From the NCBI RefSeq assembly GCF_029892285.1, contig NZ_JARXVM010000001.1, forward strand, positions 744,001-808,000: DNA of 64,000 bases. The letters are read 5' to 3'. The stretch comes from Rhizobium sp. SG_E_25_P2. Lineage in GTDB: Bacteria > Pseudomonadota > Alphaproteobacteria > Rhizobiales > Rhizobiaceae. Shown here one piece after another: positions 1 through 9,176 of this stretch; position 1 is the stretch's first letter; every line of letters begins with the position of its first letter. Below the pieces are notes generated by a model. It saw only the letters and a list, made by a program, of their open reading frames with translations. It made no database searches and had not been told where the DNA came from. The position numbers were made by a program, and so were the translations under genes.

Positions 1-40
1 GTCCTTCGTCGCGATGAATTCCATATTCGACAGCGTTCAT
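1..40 (-). CDS. cpaE: CpaE pilus assembly ATPase, N-terminal fragment (probable)
   Basis: Only the first 13 codons lie in the window (MNAVEYGIHRDEG). The call rests on position: it is the next open frame after cpaD on the same strand, and cpaE follows cpaD in Tad/Cpa loci of Rhizobiales. CpaE is a ParA/MinD-like ATPase that helps localise the pilus machine. The upstream ATG at 45 meets a stop at once, so the ATG at 40 is the first usable start. The ribosome site (GAAAG) is weak. Too little sequence is present to show any family motif. Confidence 0.45.
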   Translation of the reverse strand, partial: MNAVEYGIHRDEG

Positions 41-86
41 GACATATGGCTTTCAGATTGGGCAGGGAGGAGGCCGCTCATGCGAC

Positions 87-776
87 TCAATCCCCGTCGC
101 GATAGGTGGAAATCACGGTGGCGCGCCGTTCCGCATCGATCGGGCTCATGCCGCGCGGGCCGACGAGATCGGTGGGATTGGAGATCTGGGCCGCCAGGTT
201 TTGCTGGCTGGCGCAGCCGAAATTTTCCCAATTCTCGTTGTCGCGCAGGCTGGGGCCAAAGAGGTCGGTCGGCCATTGTCCGCAGCCATGCGTGACAGCC
301 TTGACCGCGACGAAACTCAGCCGAACCGGCGCCGAAGCATCCGGCGAGGACGAGGCGTAGCTCGACATCACGATCCGTTGCGGCTTGACGCCATATTCGG
401 CGAGCGCCTGCCGGATTGCGCCGCTGGCCCGATGCGCGGCGGCGGAATTGGCGGCCCCAATGGGAATGGCGACCGACATCGTGCTCTTGGAGGCATTGGA
501 ATAGTCCTGCGCGAATCCGCGGATCAGGTCGCGCGCGGCGGAGGTCAGGCCCACTTCGCCGGCGCCCAAGGGCACGTCGAGCTCATGGCGGACCTCGGCG
601 AGGGTGATCGGATGGCGGGTGCGATAGTCGTCCGGAATCGAGCCCGTCGTCTGCACGTCTCTCTTCGAAGCGCAGGAGGCGGCCAACAGTGCGGCGGCGA
701 GCGCCAGGATAAAGCCGCCGCCGCGACGGAGGCGGGGAGCGTTGCGGATCTGGCGCTTGGTCGAAGAAGTCGTCAT
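87..776 (-). CDS. cpaD: CpaD family pilus assembly lipoprotein
   Basis: This 229-residue protein has a basic N-terminus, a hydrophobic stretch (about residues 21-34) and a lipobox LAASC with Cys35, so it is an exported lipoprotein. The body matches the CpaD family: a TTGSIPDDYRTRHPI start to the mature region and a central domain ending in NPTDLVGPRGMSPIDAERR, a very typical CpaD C-terminal signature. CpaD is thought to help the CpaC secretin sit in the outer membrane for Flp/Tad pilus export. It lies 12 bp after cpaC and before cpaE, in one minus-strand operon. The family assignment is clear; the exact molecular role is known only by homology. Confidence 0.93.
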   Translation of the reverse strand: MTTSSTKRQIRNAPRLRRGGGFILALAAALLAASCASKRDVQTTGSIPDDYRTRHPITLAEVRHELDVPLGAGEVGLTSAARDLIRGFAQDYSNASKSTMSVAIPIGAANSAAAHRASGAIRQALAEYGVKPQRIVMSSYASSSPDASAPVRLSFVAVKAVTHGCGQWPTDLFGPSLRDNENWENFGCASQQNLAAQISNPTDLVGPRGMSPIDAERRATVISTYRDGD

Positions 777-788
777 CGCTCGAAATCC

Positions 789-2327
789 TTACTTGTAGAT
801 ATAGCCGACGGCGCCGTTGTAGCGGCCAGGGGTCTTGGTCGTCTCGCGCAGGCCGTAGACCTTGTTGACGCGATTGAGGAAATACATGGCGACATCGCCC
901 TCGGGGACGAGGTTGTCATCGGGACGGCCGAGTTTGGAACGCTCGACCGGACGCACGAGATAGGGCGTGGCGATGATGACCAGTTCGGTGGCGTTGCGCT
1001 GGAAATCGCGCGAACGGAACAACGTGCCGAGGATCGGGATCTGCGCGAGCGCGGGATTGCCGGACATCGCCTGCCGGACTTCGTCGCGCACAAGACCGCC
1101 GATCACGATGGAGCCGCCCGAGGGAAGCTCGACGGTCGTCGACGCCTCGCGCTTGCGGATGCCGAGATAGGTCAGACCGGGCACATTTTCTCGCGTCGCC
1201 ATGGAGGCCGAGCCTTCAAAGGTCGGTTCGGACACTTCCGTCTCGACCTTGAGCGAGATGCGGCCGGGCGACAGCACCACTGGCTTGAAATTCAGACGGA
1301 TACCATATTCGACCGAGGAATATTCGCGGGTCACGCCGCCGTCTTCGTCGATGTCCTGGCTCGAGGCGATGCGGAAATCGCCGCCGACATAGAACTTCGC
1401 CTGTTCCCCGGAAATGGCGGTCAGGCTTGGTTCGGCGAGAGTCTTCATCACGCCCGCCTGCTCCATGGCGTTGACGTAGGTGGACAGATCGAGCGACCCG
1501 ATCGAGCCGGCCGCGTTGGCGGTCGCCCGCCAATTGACGGAGCCGCCGAGATTGGTCGGATTCTGGAAGGCGATGCCGCCATTGTCGCCGGAAATCGATG
1601 TATTGAAACCGAGCTGTTTGACGACGCTGCGGCTAACCTCGGCCACGGTGACCTTGAGCGTCACCTGATCTTCCGCCTCGATCGTCAGCATGTTGACGAT
1701 TTGCGATTCCTGGCGCGCTTCGTTGAACAGCGCGACAGAGGAGTCCCCGGTCGCCGATGTGGAGCTCGCCGAAATATTGCGGGTCGTCGCCTCGCCGCCT
1801 GTGACGAAGATCTGCGCCAGCCGCTCGGCCTGGGCGGAGTCTTGCGGCGTGCGGACAGTTCCCGACAGCACGATGTTGTCCGAGATGATCTCGACCTGAA
1901 TGTCGGAGTCTGGCAGGAAACGCTTGAGCTGCCGCTGCAGGGTTGTGATGTCTCGCTCGATCTCGAGCTCGATCGTCACCAGTTCCTCGCCGCCTGACCC
2001 GAAGATGAACACATTGGTCTGGCCAACGGTCTTGCCGAAGATGTAGAGCCGCGTGGACGTGCGGGTGACGGCGTCGGCGATCGATGGATCGGCGACCAGA
2101 ATGTCATGGGCGTCAACCGGCAAATCGATGACGATCGCCTTGTTCAGCCCCAGCTTCATACTCTTGCTCACGCCGGGCCCGACCTGGGAGATTTTATAGA
2201 TCGACTGTGTCGCGGCGAACGCGTCGCCCATTTTCAGAAGCGGCGTCCCGGGAACGCCAGCGAAGCCGAGCGAGAAGCTCAGCACGGCGGTCATCGGCAG
2301 AAGGATTTTCTTGTTGTTGAATCTCAC
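789..2327 (-). CDS. cpaC: CpaC, outer-membrane secretin of the Flp/Tad pilus (RcpA-type)
   Basis: About 512 residues. A Sec signal peptide (hydrophobic region near residues 10-22, then GDAFA) is followed by the pilus N-terminal domain (VDLPVDAHDILVADPSIADA), a BON-like segment, and the type II/III secretin core with VPGLTYLGIRKREASTTVEL and GGSIVIGGLV. It forms the outer-membrane channel for Flp pili. I chose GTG at 2327: GGGAGCGG lies just upstream and the signal peptide starts MRFNNKKILL. The longer frame would start with TTG at 2345. It follows cpaB closely and precedes cpaD by 12 bp. Confidence 0.95.
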   Translation of the reverse strand: MRFNNKKILLPMTAVLSFSLGFAGVPGTPLLKMGDAFAATQSIYKISQVGPGVSKSMKLGLNKAIVIDLPVDAHDILVADPSIADAVTRTSTRLYIFGKTVGQTNVFIFGSGGEELVTIELEIERDITTLQRQLKRFLPDSDIQVEIISDNIVLSGTVRTPQDSAQAERLAQIFVTGGEATTRNISASSTSATGDSSVALFNEARQESQIVNMLTIEAEDQVTLKVTVAEVSRSVVKQLGFNTSISGDNGGIAFQNPTNLGGSVNWRATANAAGSIGSLDLSTYVNAMEQAGVMKTLAEPSLTAISGEQAKFYVGGDFRIASSQDIDEDGGVTREYSSVEYGIRLNFKPVVLSPGRISLKVETEVSEPTFEGSASMATRENVPGLTYLGIRKREASTTVELPSGGSIVIGGLVRDEVRQAMSGNPALAQIPILGTLFRSRDFQRNATELVIIATPYLVRPVERSKLGRPDDNLVPEGDVAMYFLNRVNKVYGLRETTKTPGRYNGAVGYIYK

Positions 2328-2341
2328 GGTTCCGCTCCCGG

Positions 2342-3166
2342 TCAATGACTGTCGTTTTCAGGGACTTGGCTTGTGCTGAGCTTCTGGATGACGCCGGACT
2401 TGATCACCTGGACCGAGCCTTCGCCCGCCTCGCCGGAGAGCAAATGCTTGGCGACCACCGAATCCGGCTCCTGCGCGTCCGCCACCGACCGCAGCGCCAG
2501 CGTCAGTCGATCGGCCATCTGCTGGGCCACGGAGATCACTTTCGCCTGATCAGGCGTAAGCTCGAGGGTCGCGGTGGTTCCCACCACGGTCTTCTGCCCC
2601 TCTTCCTTTTCCTGGATTTCCTGATCGATGGCGAGAACACGGATATTGCTCAGAATGGTTTCCGTGTCATAGGCACCTTCATCGGACTTCTTGACCATGA
2701 TCACGTCGACGCGGTCATTCGGCAAAATGAAGCCGCCGGCGCTGGTGGACACGGAGATTTCCGTGCCGACGGCGCGTTTTCCGGATGGCAGGAGCGACGA
2801 CATGATCGCCCCGGCGGGATCCGCGATCTTTTCCGGGCGGATTGGCTCGCCTTCGAAGATCGGCATGCGCACGATGGCGTTTTTGAGTTCCTTGAGCGCA
2901 TCCGGGCGCTTTTCGACGGTGATAAAGCCTTCGACGACGCCGTCTTGCGGCCAACCAACCCATTTCATCGATTCTTCGTTGAGCCGCGCGCCGATCGGCA
3001 TATTGGCCGAGGCCACCAGCACGTCCACGACGGGTTCCTTCTGGATCACCGTTTCGGACTGCATCTGGACGACCGTCTCTCCGCGCCTCAGGTTCAAGGC
3101 CATGAAGGCGGCCGCGCCGGCCGCGAGGACGGCGACAGTGAGAATGATCAGACGGGCGGGTTTCAT
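2342..3166 (-). CDS. cpaB: CpaB, Flp pilus assembly protein (RcpC-type)
   Basis: This 274-residue protein has one N-terminal transmembrane or signal segment (LIILTVAVLAAGAAAFMAL). An SAF domain follows (VDVLVASANMPIGARLNEE, then WVGWPQDGV, then FEGEPIRPEKI), and then the RcpC/CpaB domain (PNDRVDVIMVKK, TATLELTPDQAKVI). CpaB supports export of the pilus across the periplasm. The start is ATG 3166 with AGGGA about 8 nt upstream; an earlier in-frame ATG would add 44 residues with no family character. It heads the cpaBCDE block, and a hairpin terminator separates it from the pilin gene upstream. Confidence 0.94.
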   Translation of the reverse strand: MKPARLIILTVAVLAAGAAAFMALNLRRGETVVQMQSETVIQKEPVVDVLVASANMPIGARLNEESMKWVGWPQDGVVEGFITVEKRPDALKELKNAIVRMPIFEGEPIRPEKIADPAGAIMSSLLPSGKRAVGTEISVSTSAGGFILPNDRVDVIMVKKSDEGAYDTETILSNIRVLAIDQEIQEKEEGQKTVVGTTATLELTPDQAKVISVAQQMADRLTLALRSVADAQEPDSVVAKHLLSGEAGEGSVQVIKSGVIQKLSTSQVPENDSH

Positions 3167-3308
3167 TCCATAGTCCCTGCGAGTGGGTGAATTTCCATCC
3201 GCAGAATGATCAGGAATTGGTGTAATTATAGTTAACGAAAGAACTACAAGACTGGTAAACGAAAGCTTTCGGCGCCGGCAGTCAGAAACAGCCGGCAACC
3301 AAAAATGG

Positions 3309-3336
3309 AAAAGCCCGCCTGAGGGGGCGGGCTTTT
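3309..3336 (-). terminator. Hairpin terminator between pilin gene and cpaB
   Basis: The stem AAAAGCCCGCC / GGCGGGCTTTT has a 6-nt loop and is followed on the minus strand by a T-rich run. It lies 40 bp after the pilin stop and 143 bp before the cpaB start. It probably ends most pilin transcripts, so that the major pilin is made in excess over the assembly proteins. This is inferred from layout. Confidence 0.75.
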
Positions 3337-3375
3337 CGTTGCGTCATCGACATGACCGGCTGGATCAGATCAAAA

Positions 3376-3552
3376 TCAGCTAGCCGATACGTTCAGATGG
3401 GTCGCCAGGTTGTTGAACTGGTTGTCAAGAGCATTGCCGAGAGTGCCAGCGCCGGTGATCAGCGCGACGGAGATCAGGGCAGCGATCAGGCCGTATTCGA
3501 TGGCGGTAGCGCCAGACTCGTCATTCATGAAGCGAGAAAAAATCGAGGACAT
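3376..3552 (-). CDS. pilA: Flp family type IVb pilin (first copy)
   Basis: The precursor is 58 residues. The cleavage site is DESG|ATAIEYGL, with Gly14 before the cut and Glu at +5 as required for Flp pilins, followed by a hydrophobic assembly helix (IAALISVALITGAGTL). Processing would be by the CpaA peptidase encoded at 4068-4583. Two ATGs are adjacent; the second (3552) has AAGGAG at 6 nt and is preferred over 3555. A terminator follows at 3309-3336, as expected for a highly expressed major pilin. An inverted TTAAC repeat lies about 100 bp upstream. Confidence 0.95.
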   Translation of the reverse strand: MSSIFSRFMNDESGATAIEYGLIAALISVALITGAGTLGNALDNQFNNLATHLNVSAS

Positions 3553-4067
3553 CATTGTCTCCTTTGGGATGGGCTTCAGCACGTCCGTCAACTGTTGCCG
3601 TCGATCGGATGGGCACACCCTAGCCGCCAGCTGATTGCGGTCGGCTTAACAGACGCGGTTAAAATTTCCTGAACAACGTCATGCTATTTCTTGTGGTGAA
3701 TCATTTGAAAAAGTGGTCGGTAAATTTCGAGTCTTTTGAAACCTCCTCCGTTCCTCCACGCCATCCGCTGGTTATCAGGCGGTTTGGGGCGGAAAACGGC
3801 CCATGCCCTGTCGAGAAGGTGATCGTTGAGAAAACAGGGTCAAACCGCCGCGCGACGGATGCTGTCCAAATGCGAGACAGTCTCCGTGGTTGCCGATAGC
3901 GATGTGGGACGGAATTTAACAAATGCCCAAGAGCCGCCGCCGACGACATCTGCGCCCGCAGGGCCCCGCTGAAAATGATGGGAAAGAGGCCGAACCCCGC
4001 GCAGCAAGCCTTCAGCGCCTGATTCCGCGTGCGAAGGGGCCGGCGGAGCGCAGGTGAAAGGCGGCGA
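3553..4067. other. Gene-free stretch upstream of the first pilin
   Basis: No convincing gene is seen on either strand; open frames here lack ribosome sites and family character. The only motif that stands out is TTAAC-N7-GTTAA at 3646-3662, about 95 bp upstream of the pilin start. It holds two half-sites resembling the alphaproteobacterial CtrA element (TTAA), but the spacing between TTAA boxes is 9 rather than the consensus 7. It may be a regulatory site for the pilin promoter; this is weak. Confidence 0.4.
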
Positions 4068-4583
4068 TCAGCTCGGCAAGATTCCGACGATGCTTTGGAA
4101 CATGGGCGATTGCGGGAAGGTTGCGAAAGCGGCGGCGCCGATGGCGATGCCATAGGGAACCTTGTTCGCCTGCATCATGGTGGCGGGCACGGGCAATCCG
4201 GACAGGATGATGAAATTGGCGTTGGCGCGCAGCAAAAGCACGATCACCGCCAAAAGTCCGCCGAAAAGGCCGACATAGGCAAAATAGGCGACTGTCGCGT
4301 CTGTCCAGCCGTACCATATGGCGCTGGCCGCAAGGATCTTCGCATCGCCGCCGCCCATGACCCGGAGCGCGAACAGCGCAAAACCTGCGGCAAAAACAAC
4401 GACGCCCGTCAGAAGATGCCAACCAAGGTCGATGGCGCTCAACCCCGAGAAAGGCGCGATGCACAGAAATGACGCCACGAGAATAACCGACAGGCGGTTG
4501 GGGATCGTCATGGATAGAAAGTCGTTCGTCGCGGCCATGGCCATGCAAAGCGGGAAAATCACCAGAACGGCGGCTATCAGCAT
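4068..4583 (-). CDS. cpaA: CpaA, A24 family prepilin peptidase
   Basis: This 171-residue integral membrane aspartic peptidase cleaves the Flp prepilin leader. Both catalytic Asp are visible: Asp21 in ATNDFLSMTIPN and Asp80 in the GGGDAK (GxGD) motif. About five to six hydrophobic segments are present and there is no methyltransferase domain, as in the short CpaA/TadV group. It begins 34 bp after the second pilin gene, so the two are probably cotranscribed. Likely substrates are both pilins and the two TadE-like proteins nearby. Confidence 0.94.
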   Translation of the reverse strand: MLIAAVLVIFPLCMAMAATNDFLSMTIPNRLSVILVASFLCIAPFSGLSAIDLGWHLLTGVVVFAAGFALFALRVMGGGDAKILAASAIWYGWTDATVAYFAYVGLFGGLLAVIVLLLRANANFIILSGLPVPATMMQANKVPYGIAIGAAAFATFPQSPMFQSIVGILPS

Positions 4584-4616
4584 GACGTCTTTCCTTTCCT
4601 GTTCGTCAGATTGGAA

Positions 4617-4799
4617 TTACTGGTCCGCCCAGGCATTGCTGATCGTGTTCGTGATTCCCAGAAACTGGCCGTTCAGCCTATTGGCGAAGGTGCCGAGACC
4701 GCCGAGCAAAGCGACACTGATGATAGCGGTGATCAATCCGTACTCTACTACGGTCGCACCCGTCTTGTCGGCAAGGAAACGCCCGATCAGCTTTGTCAT
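4617..4799 (-). CDS. Flp family type IVb pilin (second copy)
   Basis: The precursor is 60 residues, with DKTG|ATVVEYGL at the processing site, Glu at +5, and a hydrophobic helix (ITAIISVALLGGLGTF). It is related to the pilin at 3376-3552 but diverged at the C-terminus (NGQFLGITNTISNAWADQ). It sits just ahead of cpaA in the same direction. It may be an alternative or minor pilin; the sequence does not say which one builds the filament. Confidence 0.93.
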   Translation of the reverse strand: MTKLIGRFLADKTGATVVEYGLITAIISVALLGGLGTFANRLNGQFLGITNTISNAWADQ

Positions 4800-5354
4800 T
4801 CGCTTACCTTCCGATATTCAACGATCCGTTGCGACCCTAGATCACCTTGATTGCGTTTTCCTTAATCGCGGAAACACGCAAACCATGTCCAGGCCGCAAC
4901 CATAGGGACTTCATTCGATTGGCATCAACCCAGTTCAAATCTGTTCAGGTTGAACTTTGTCGACAGGTTGCCCACCTGTCGTTCAAGGCATTCCCGATGC
5001 GCTGCGGCGCCAGCTTCATCCAGGATCTATCTCCGGAAGAGGCGAGGCACATTTTCCTCTCTGGGGGATCAGACATCAGCCGCACCGAACGACGCAACCG
5101 GAAGCTAGGCCGACATTGTTTACTTCCGCTTTAGATATTTGGTTAACGATGACATCCATATCGCGATTTGGGCGGTGTTGGGCGGCAAAACTCGGGCTAT
5201 TTTTTTCAACCAGCCGTTCGTCCCGAAGGTTCCGCTATGGCTCCTCGTAGCGCGGCTCGGATGCATTTGTGAAAAAGCCAGCGGATCCGTTAAGCGCCCA
5301 TTTACCCTTTCGACGCATAATTTCACTGAAATCGCGCCATGATCGGATGTGACT
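4800..5354. other. Divergent intergenic region, pilin 2 / pilus-domain gene
   Basis: This 555-bp gap separates two divergent transcription units, so it should hold both promoters. I see several TTAA words (for example at 4861, 5142 and 5289) but no pair with a recognised regulator spacing. Open frames on the plus strand (about 4847-5134) show no family features, and I do not call them. Confidence 0.5.
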
Positions 5355-5753
5355 ATGCGTTTGCCGGCTCTCTTCGCTTTGCTTGGAACTTTCATCGTCG
5401 CCTTCGGCGCGTCGACCGCGCAAGCCGACGACGATGTCATGAAGGTCTTCCTCAATCATGCGAAGGTCCTGAAACTCGATCGTCCCGTGGCCAAGGTGAT
5501 CGTCGGCAATGCCGCAATCGCCGACGCGACAGTCGCAGACGCCAAGACGATCGTGTTGACTGGCAAGACCTACGGCGCCACCAATATCGTGTTGCTCGAC
5601 GCCTCCGGCGAGGCCATGCTCGACGAGCGGATTCTGGTTTCCATCGACGAAGACAACACGTTGAGGTTGTTCAGACAGACAGAACGCACGGTGTTCTCCT
5701 GCACGCCCGCCTGCGAACAGAATCAGGCTATCACCGCAAGCACCGGCGACTGA
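5355..5753 (+). CDS. Pilus assembly protein N-terminal domain protein (stand-alone CpaC N-domain)
   Basis: About 132 residues, with a Sec signal peptide (LPALFALLGTFIVAFGASTAQA). The mature part is the pilus N-terminal domain alone (VLKLDRPVAKVIVGNAAIAD, then TIVLTGKTYGATNIVLLD). This corresponds to the first domain of CpaC encoded at 789-2327, without the secretin core. A short tail with two Cys (FSCTPACEQ) follows. It is probably periplasmic. ATG 5355 is preferred to GTG 5349 because the signal peptide starts MRLP. It lies 110 bp before two TadE genes on the same strand, so a pilus role is likely. Confidence 0.85.
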   Translation: MRLPALFALLGTFIVAFGASTAQADDDVMKVFLNHAKVLKLDRPVAKVIVGNAAIADATVADAKTIVLTGKTYGATNIVLLDASGEAMLDERILVSIDEDNTLRLFRQTERTVFSCTPACEQNQAITASTGD

Positions 5754-5863
5754 GCCTTTCCAAACCCTTGGGTAAATCGTTAAAATTTCGCGGAGACGAA
5801 AAACCCGGACTTAAATCGCTTAGCCTATCATCGGCACGTTCATGATGACGATGAAGGGCTCCG

Positions 5864-6475
5864 ATGCTGGGAGACAAGCCTCTGAAGATGGCGCGATGCG
5901 CCTTGGGCAGGATTGCACGCGCCACGGATGGCGCAGCCGCGATCGAATTCGCGATCCTCATTCTGCCATTTACGATTCTGGTGTTTGCGATCTTCGAGAC
6001 CTTCACCGCCTTTGCGGGCGAACAACTCGTCAGCAACGCGGTCAACACGATGTCCCGCAAGATCCGCACCGGTGAGATCACGTTCGGCCAGGGCAAATCG
6101 ACGGATTTGACGGAGGCGGAGTTTCGCCAGGCTTTTTGCGAGGAAATCTCCATCTTTCATATGTGTGACGACAACGAAGCCACCCAGCCGTCAAAACTCT
6201 ATGTCGATCTGCGGCAGTTCGCCAGCTATTCCGATATGCCGCTGGAAGTGCCCAAAGTCTCGACCGAAGCCTATTCGGACCTCGACACAACCGATTTCGC
6301 GTTTTCCCCCGGCGGCGCCGACAGCAAGAACATGCTGCGCGCCTATTATCGCTGGGGCGTCATCACGGATCTCGTGCGCCCCTATGTCGCCAATCTCAGG
6401 CCATCGGGAGAAACCATCCCCACTCAGTTCCTGATCGTGGCCACCGCTGTTTTCGAGAACGAAGATTATGAATGA
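5864..6475 (+). CDS. TadE-like pseudopilin
   Basis: This 203-residue protein has an N-terminal cytoplasmic stretch, then a TadE signature with one transmembrane helix (GAAAIEFAILILPFTILVFA) and an extracytoplasmic domain. The Glu in AIEFA is the pseudopilin Glu. TadE-like proteins are processed by the prepilin peptidase and needed for Flp pilus biogenesis. The stop overlaps the next gene by 8 bp, so the two are translationally coupled. The soluble part has two Cys (FCEEISIFHMC) that could form a disulfide. Confidence 0.9.
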   Translation: MLGDKPLKMARCALGRIARATDGAAAIEFAILILPFTILVFAIFETFTAFAGEQLVSNAVNTMSRKIRTGEITFGQGKSTDLTEAEFRQAFCEEISIFHMCDDNEATQPSKLYVDLRQFASYSDMPLEVPKVSTEAYSDLDTTDFAFSPGGADSKNMLRAYYRWGVITDLVRPYVANLRPSGETIPTQFLIVATAVFENEDYE

Positions 6476-7061
6476 GCGCGCAAGCAATATTTGGGTCAGG
6501 CATGTCCGGAAGTTCAAGCGCCTGCTGGGCGATCACTCCGGCGTGAGCGCGATAGAATTCGCCTTCCTTATGCCGGTGCTGATCGCGCTCTATCTGAGTT
6601 CCTACGAACTCACCACCGCCTATTCGGCGTCTGCGAAAGTGTTGAAGGCGGCAAGCACTGTGGCCGACGCCGTGGCCCGCCAGAACTCGGTCAGCAAGAC
6701 CTCGCTCGCGGAGATGATAGACGCGGCAAGGGCGACGCTGTCTCCCGACAGCACCGAAGGTCTGGGCCTGAAGATCACCGGCGTTTCGGTCGACAGCGCC
6801 GGCAACGCCAGCGTGCTCTGGTCCTGGGATCAGGATGGCCATGCGCCCTACGCCACTGGCAGCCAGGTCGATGCGCCTGAAGATCTGAAAACGCCGTCGA
6901 GCTTTCTGATCAGGGCGGAAGTGTCGCTTCCCCATGAAATCCTCCTCTATATGACCAGCGCAGGCTCTTTCGACAGATCGACGCGCAGCATCACGCTCAA
7001 CCGGGAGTTCTATTTCAAGCAGAGGCTGGGCGACGAAATTCCCTGCGGCGACTGCTCCTGA
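6468..7061 (+). CDS. TadE/TadG-like pseudopilin
   Basis: This 197-residue protein has a TadE-type segment (SGVSAIEFAFLMPVLIALYL) near residues 25-44, followed by an extracytoplasmic domain ending in CGDCS. It overlaps the preceding TadE-like gene by 8 bp (start at 6468). The two probably act together as minor pilins of the Flp system. The length fits TadE rather than the larger vWA-bearing TadG. Confidence 0.9.
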   Translation: MNERASNIWVRHVRKFKRLLGDHSGVSAIEFAFLMPVLIALYLSSYELTTAYSASAKVLKAASTVADAVARQNSVSKTSLAEMIDAARATLSPDSTEGLGLKITGVSVDSAGNASVLWSWDQDGHAPYATGSQVDAPEDLKTPSSFLIRAEVSLPHEILLYMTSAGSFDRSTRSITLNREFYFKQRLGDEIPCGDCS

Positions 7062-7140
7062 GGCAGAGCCCTTCTTGCCAAGGGCGATGGGGCCGCTTAA
7101 CTGACGGCAAGAGTTTCGCCTTCACCCTCACAGGATCCGC

Positions 7141-8373
7141 ATGGCCCGCGCCTTTCTCTTCGTGCTCGATTCCTTCGGCATCGGAAACGCCCCCGACGCC
7201 GAGCAATATGGCGACCTCGGCGCCGACACGCTCGGTCATATCGCGGAGTTCTGCGCGGCAGGCGCCGGAGACCGCGCCGGCCTTCGTGAAGGTCCGCTCC
7301 TGCTGCCGCATCTAACCAGCCTCGGCCTTTTGCACGCCTATGAGGCCGCAAACGGCGCTTTGCCGGCCGGCATGGGTCATGCGACCCGTCTGCTCGGCGC
7401 ATTCGCCGCCGCCCAGGAAACATCCAGGGGCAAGGACACGCCCTCGGGTCATTGGGAAATCGCCGGCGCGCCCGTGATGTTCGACTGGGGCTATTTCCCG
7501 ACGCAAGGCGACGCCTTTTCCCCAGAACTCGTGGCGCAGATTTGCCAGGCCGCCGATCTGCCCGGTATTCTCGGCAATTGCCATGCCTCGGGCACCGAGA
7601 TCATCGCCCGGTTCGGCGAGGAGCATCTGCGGACCGGCAAACCGATCTGCTATACGTCCTCGGACTCGGTGTTCCAGATCGCCGCGCATGAGCAGAGTTT
7701 CGGCCTCGACCGCCTGATATCGCTATCCGAGGCCGTGCGACAGATCCTCTATCCGATGAATATCGGCCGTGTGATCGCTCGCCCCTTTACCGGCGACAAC
7801 GCCGAGAGCTTTGAACGAACCGGCAATCGCCGAGATTTTTCTGTGCGTCCGCCCGAACCCACGCTTTTGGATCGGCTGGTCGCGGCGGGCCGCAAGGTTC
7901 ACGCCGTGGGCAAAATCGGCGACATCTTCGCCCATCAGGGCGTCTCGACGCTGACCAAGGCCAATGGCAACATGGCGCTGTTCGACGCTTCGCTCAGCGT
8001 CATGGACACATGCGAGGACGGCGATCTCGTCTTTGCCAATTTCGTCGATTTCGATATGCTCTATGGCCATCGCCGCGACGTCGCGGGCTATGCCGCGGCG
8101 CTTGAATCCTTCGACGCCAGACTGCCGGAATTCGCAGCGCGCATGAAGCAAGGCGACGTGGCCATCCTGACGGCCGATCACGGTTGTGATCCGACCTGGC
8201 GCGGCGCCGATCATACGCGCGAACAGGTTCCGGTGCTGATGTTTGGCCCGTCAGTCCGCCCCGCCTCGCATGGCGTGCGCAGGAGCTTCGCCGATATCGG
8301 CGAAACAATCGCGCAAATCCTCGGCATCGAGGCTGGATCGCATGGGGCGGGATTCTGGCCGAAGGCGGGCTGA
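7141..8373 (+). CDS. deoB: Phosphopentomutase
   Basis: This 410-residue enzyme interconverts (deoxy)ribose 1-phosphate and 5-phosphate, linking nucleoside phosphorolysis to central metabolism. Alkaline-phosphatase-fold metal-binding motifs are present: an N-terminal DSFGIG with Asp10, and [10 protein letters not shown] and GADHTRE near the C-terminus. The full length matches the family. It works with thymidine phosphorylase and cytidine deaminase encoded on the opposite strand nearby, and upp follows on the same strand. Confidence 0.97.
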   Translation: MARAFLFVLDSFGIGNAPDAEQYGDLGADTLGHIAEFCAAGAGDRAGLREGPLLLPHLTSLGLLHAYEAANGALPAGMGHATRLLGAFAAAQETSRGKDTPSGHWEIAGAPVMFDWGYFPTQGDAFSPELVAQICQAADLPGILGNCHASGTEIIARFGEEHLRTGKPICYTSSDSVFQIAAHEQSFGLDRLISLSEAVRQILYPMNIGRVIARPFTGDNAESFERTGNRRDFSVRPPEPTLLDRLVAAGRKVHAVGKIGDIFAHQGVSTLTKANGNMALFDASLSVMDTCEDGDLVFANFVDFDMLYGHRRDVAGYAAALESFDARLPEFAARMKQGDVAILTADHGCDPTWRGADHTREQVPVLMFGPSVRPASHGVRRSFADIGETIAQILGIEAGSHGAGFWPKAG

Positions 8374-8500
8374 AAAGCCTGATTTCCGCCTCTTTGATGG
8401 GGATGACAGGGCAAAGGCGAAATGGGCGCTTGCGGGGCCGCCGCCATCGTGAAAAAACTCGGCCGACAGCAGACAAGAGAACAAGAAAAGGCATTCCGAC

Positions 8501-9130
8501 ATGGACGGCGTGACAGTCATCAATCATCCGCTCGTGCAGCACAAGCTCACGATCATGCGCAAGAAGGAAACCTCGACCGCCGGCTTCCGCCGCTTGCTGC
8601 GCGAGATCTCCACGCTTCTTTGCTATGAAGTCACCCGCGATCTCGAAATCACCTATGAAGAAATCGAAACGCCGCTAGTGCCGATGACGGCGCCGATCCT
8701 CGAAGGCAAGAAACTGGTCTTCGCATCCATTCTGCGCGCCGGCAACGGATTGCTCGAAGGCATGCTGGATCTCGTGCCCTCGGCGCGCGTGTCTCATATC
8801 GGCGTCTATCGCGACCATGAAACGCTGAAGCCGGTCGAATATTACTTCAAGGCTCCCGAGGACATCAACGAGCGCCTGGTGATCGTGGTCGATCCCATGC
8901 TGGCGACCGGCAATTCCTCGATCGCCGCCATCGACAAGCTCAAGGAGCGCGGCGCGACCAATATCCGCTTCCTGTGTCTGCTGGCGGCGCCGGAAGGCAT
9001 CAAGAATTTCCACGCCTTCCATCCGGACGTGCCCGTCTACACCGCCTCGATCGACAGCCATCTCAACGAGAAGGGCTATATCGTTCCCGGTCTCGGCGAC
9101 GCCGGCGACCGCATGTATGGAACGAAGTGA
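8501..9130 (+). CDS. upp: Uracil phosphoribosyltransferase
   Basis: This 209-residue cytosolic enzyme makes UMP from uracil and PRPP. The PRPP loop [12 protein letters not shown] is at residues 129-140, and the C-terminal uracil-binding segment [16 protein letters not shown] is typical. It stands 127 bp downstream of deoB, and a terminator follows at 9177-9203. Uracil from nucleoside breakdown by the neighbouring operon would be reused here. Confidence 0.98.
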   Translation: MDGVTVINHPLVQHKLTIMRKKETSTAGFRRLLREISTLLCYEVTRDLEITYEEIETPLVPMTAPILEGKKLVFASILRAGNGLLEGMLDLVPSARVSHIGVYRDHETLKPVEYYFKAPEDINERLVIVVDPMLATGNSSIAAIDKLKERGATNIRFLCLLAAPEGIKNFHAFHPDVPVYTASIDSHLNEKGYIVPGLGDAGDRMYGTK

Positions 9131-9176
9131 CCGAATATTTTAAGTCGGATTTAACGCTTTTCTCGAAAAAGCCTGC

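Noticed and set aside
39-1997. A 652-codon open frame on the plus strand
   Set aside because: It is antisense to cpaC and cpaD, which have clear family motifs.
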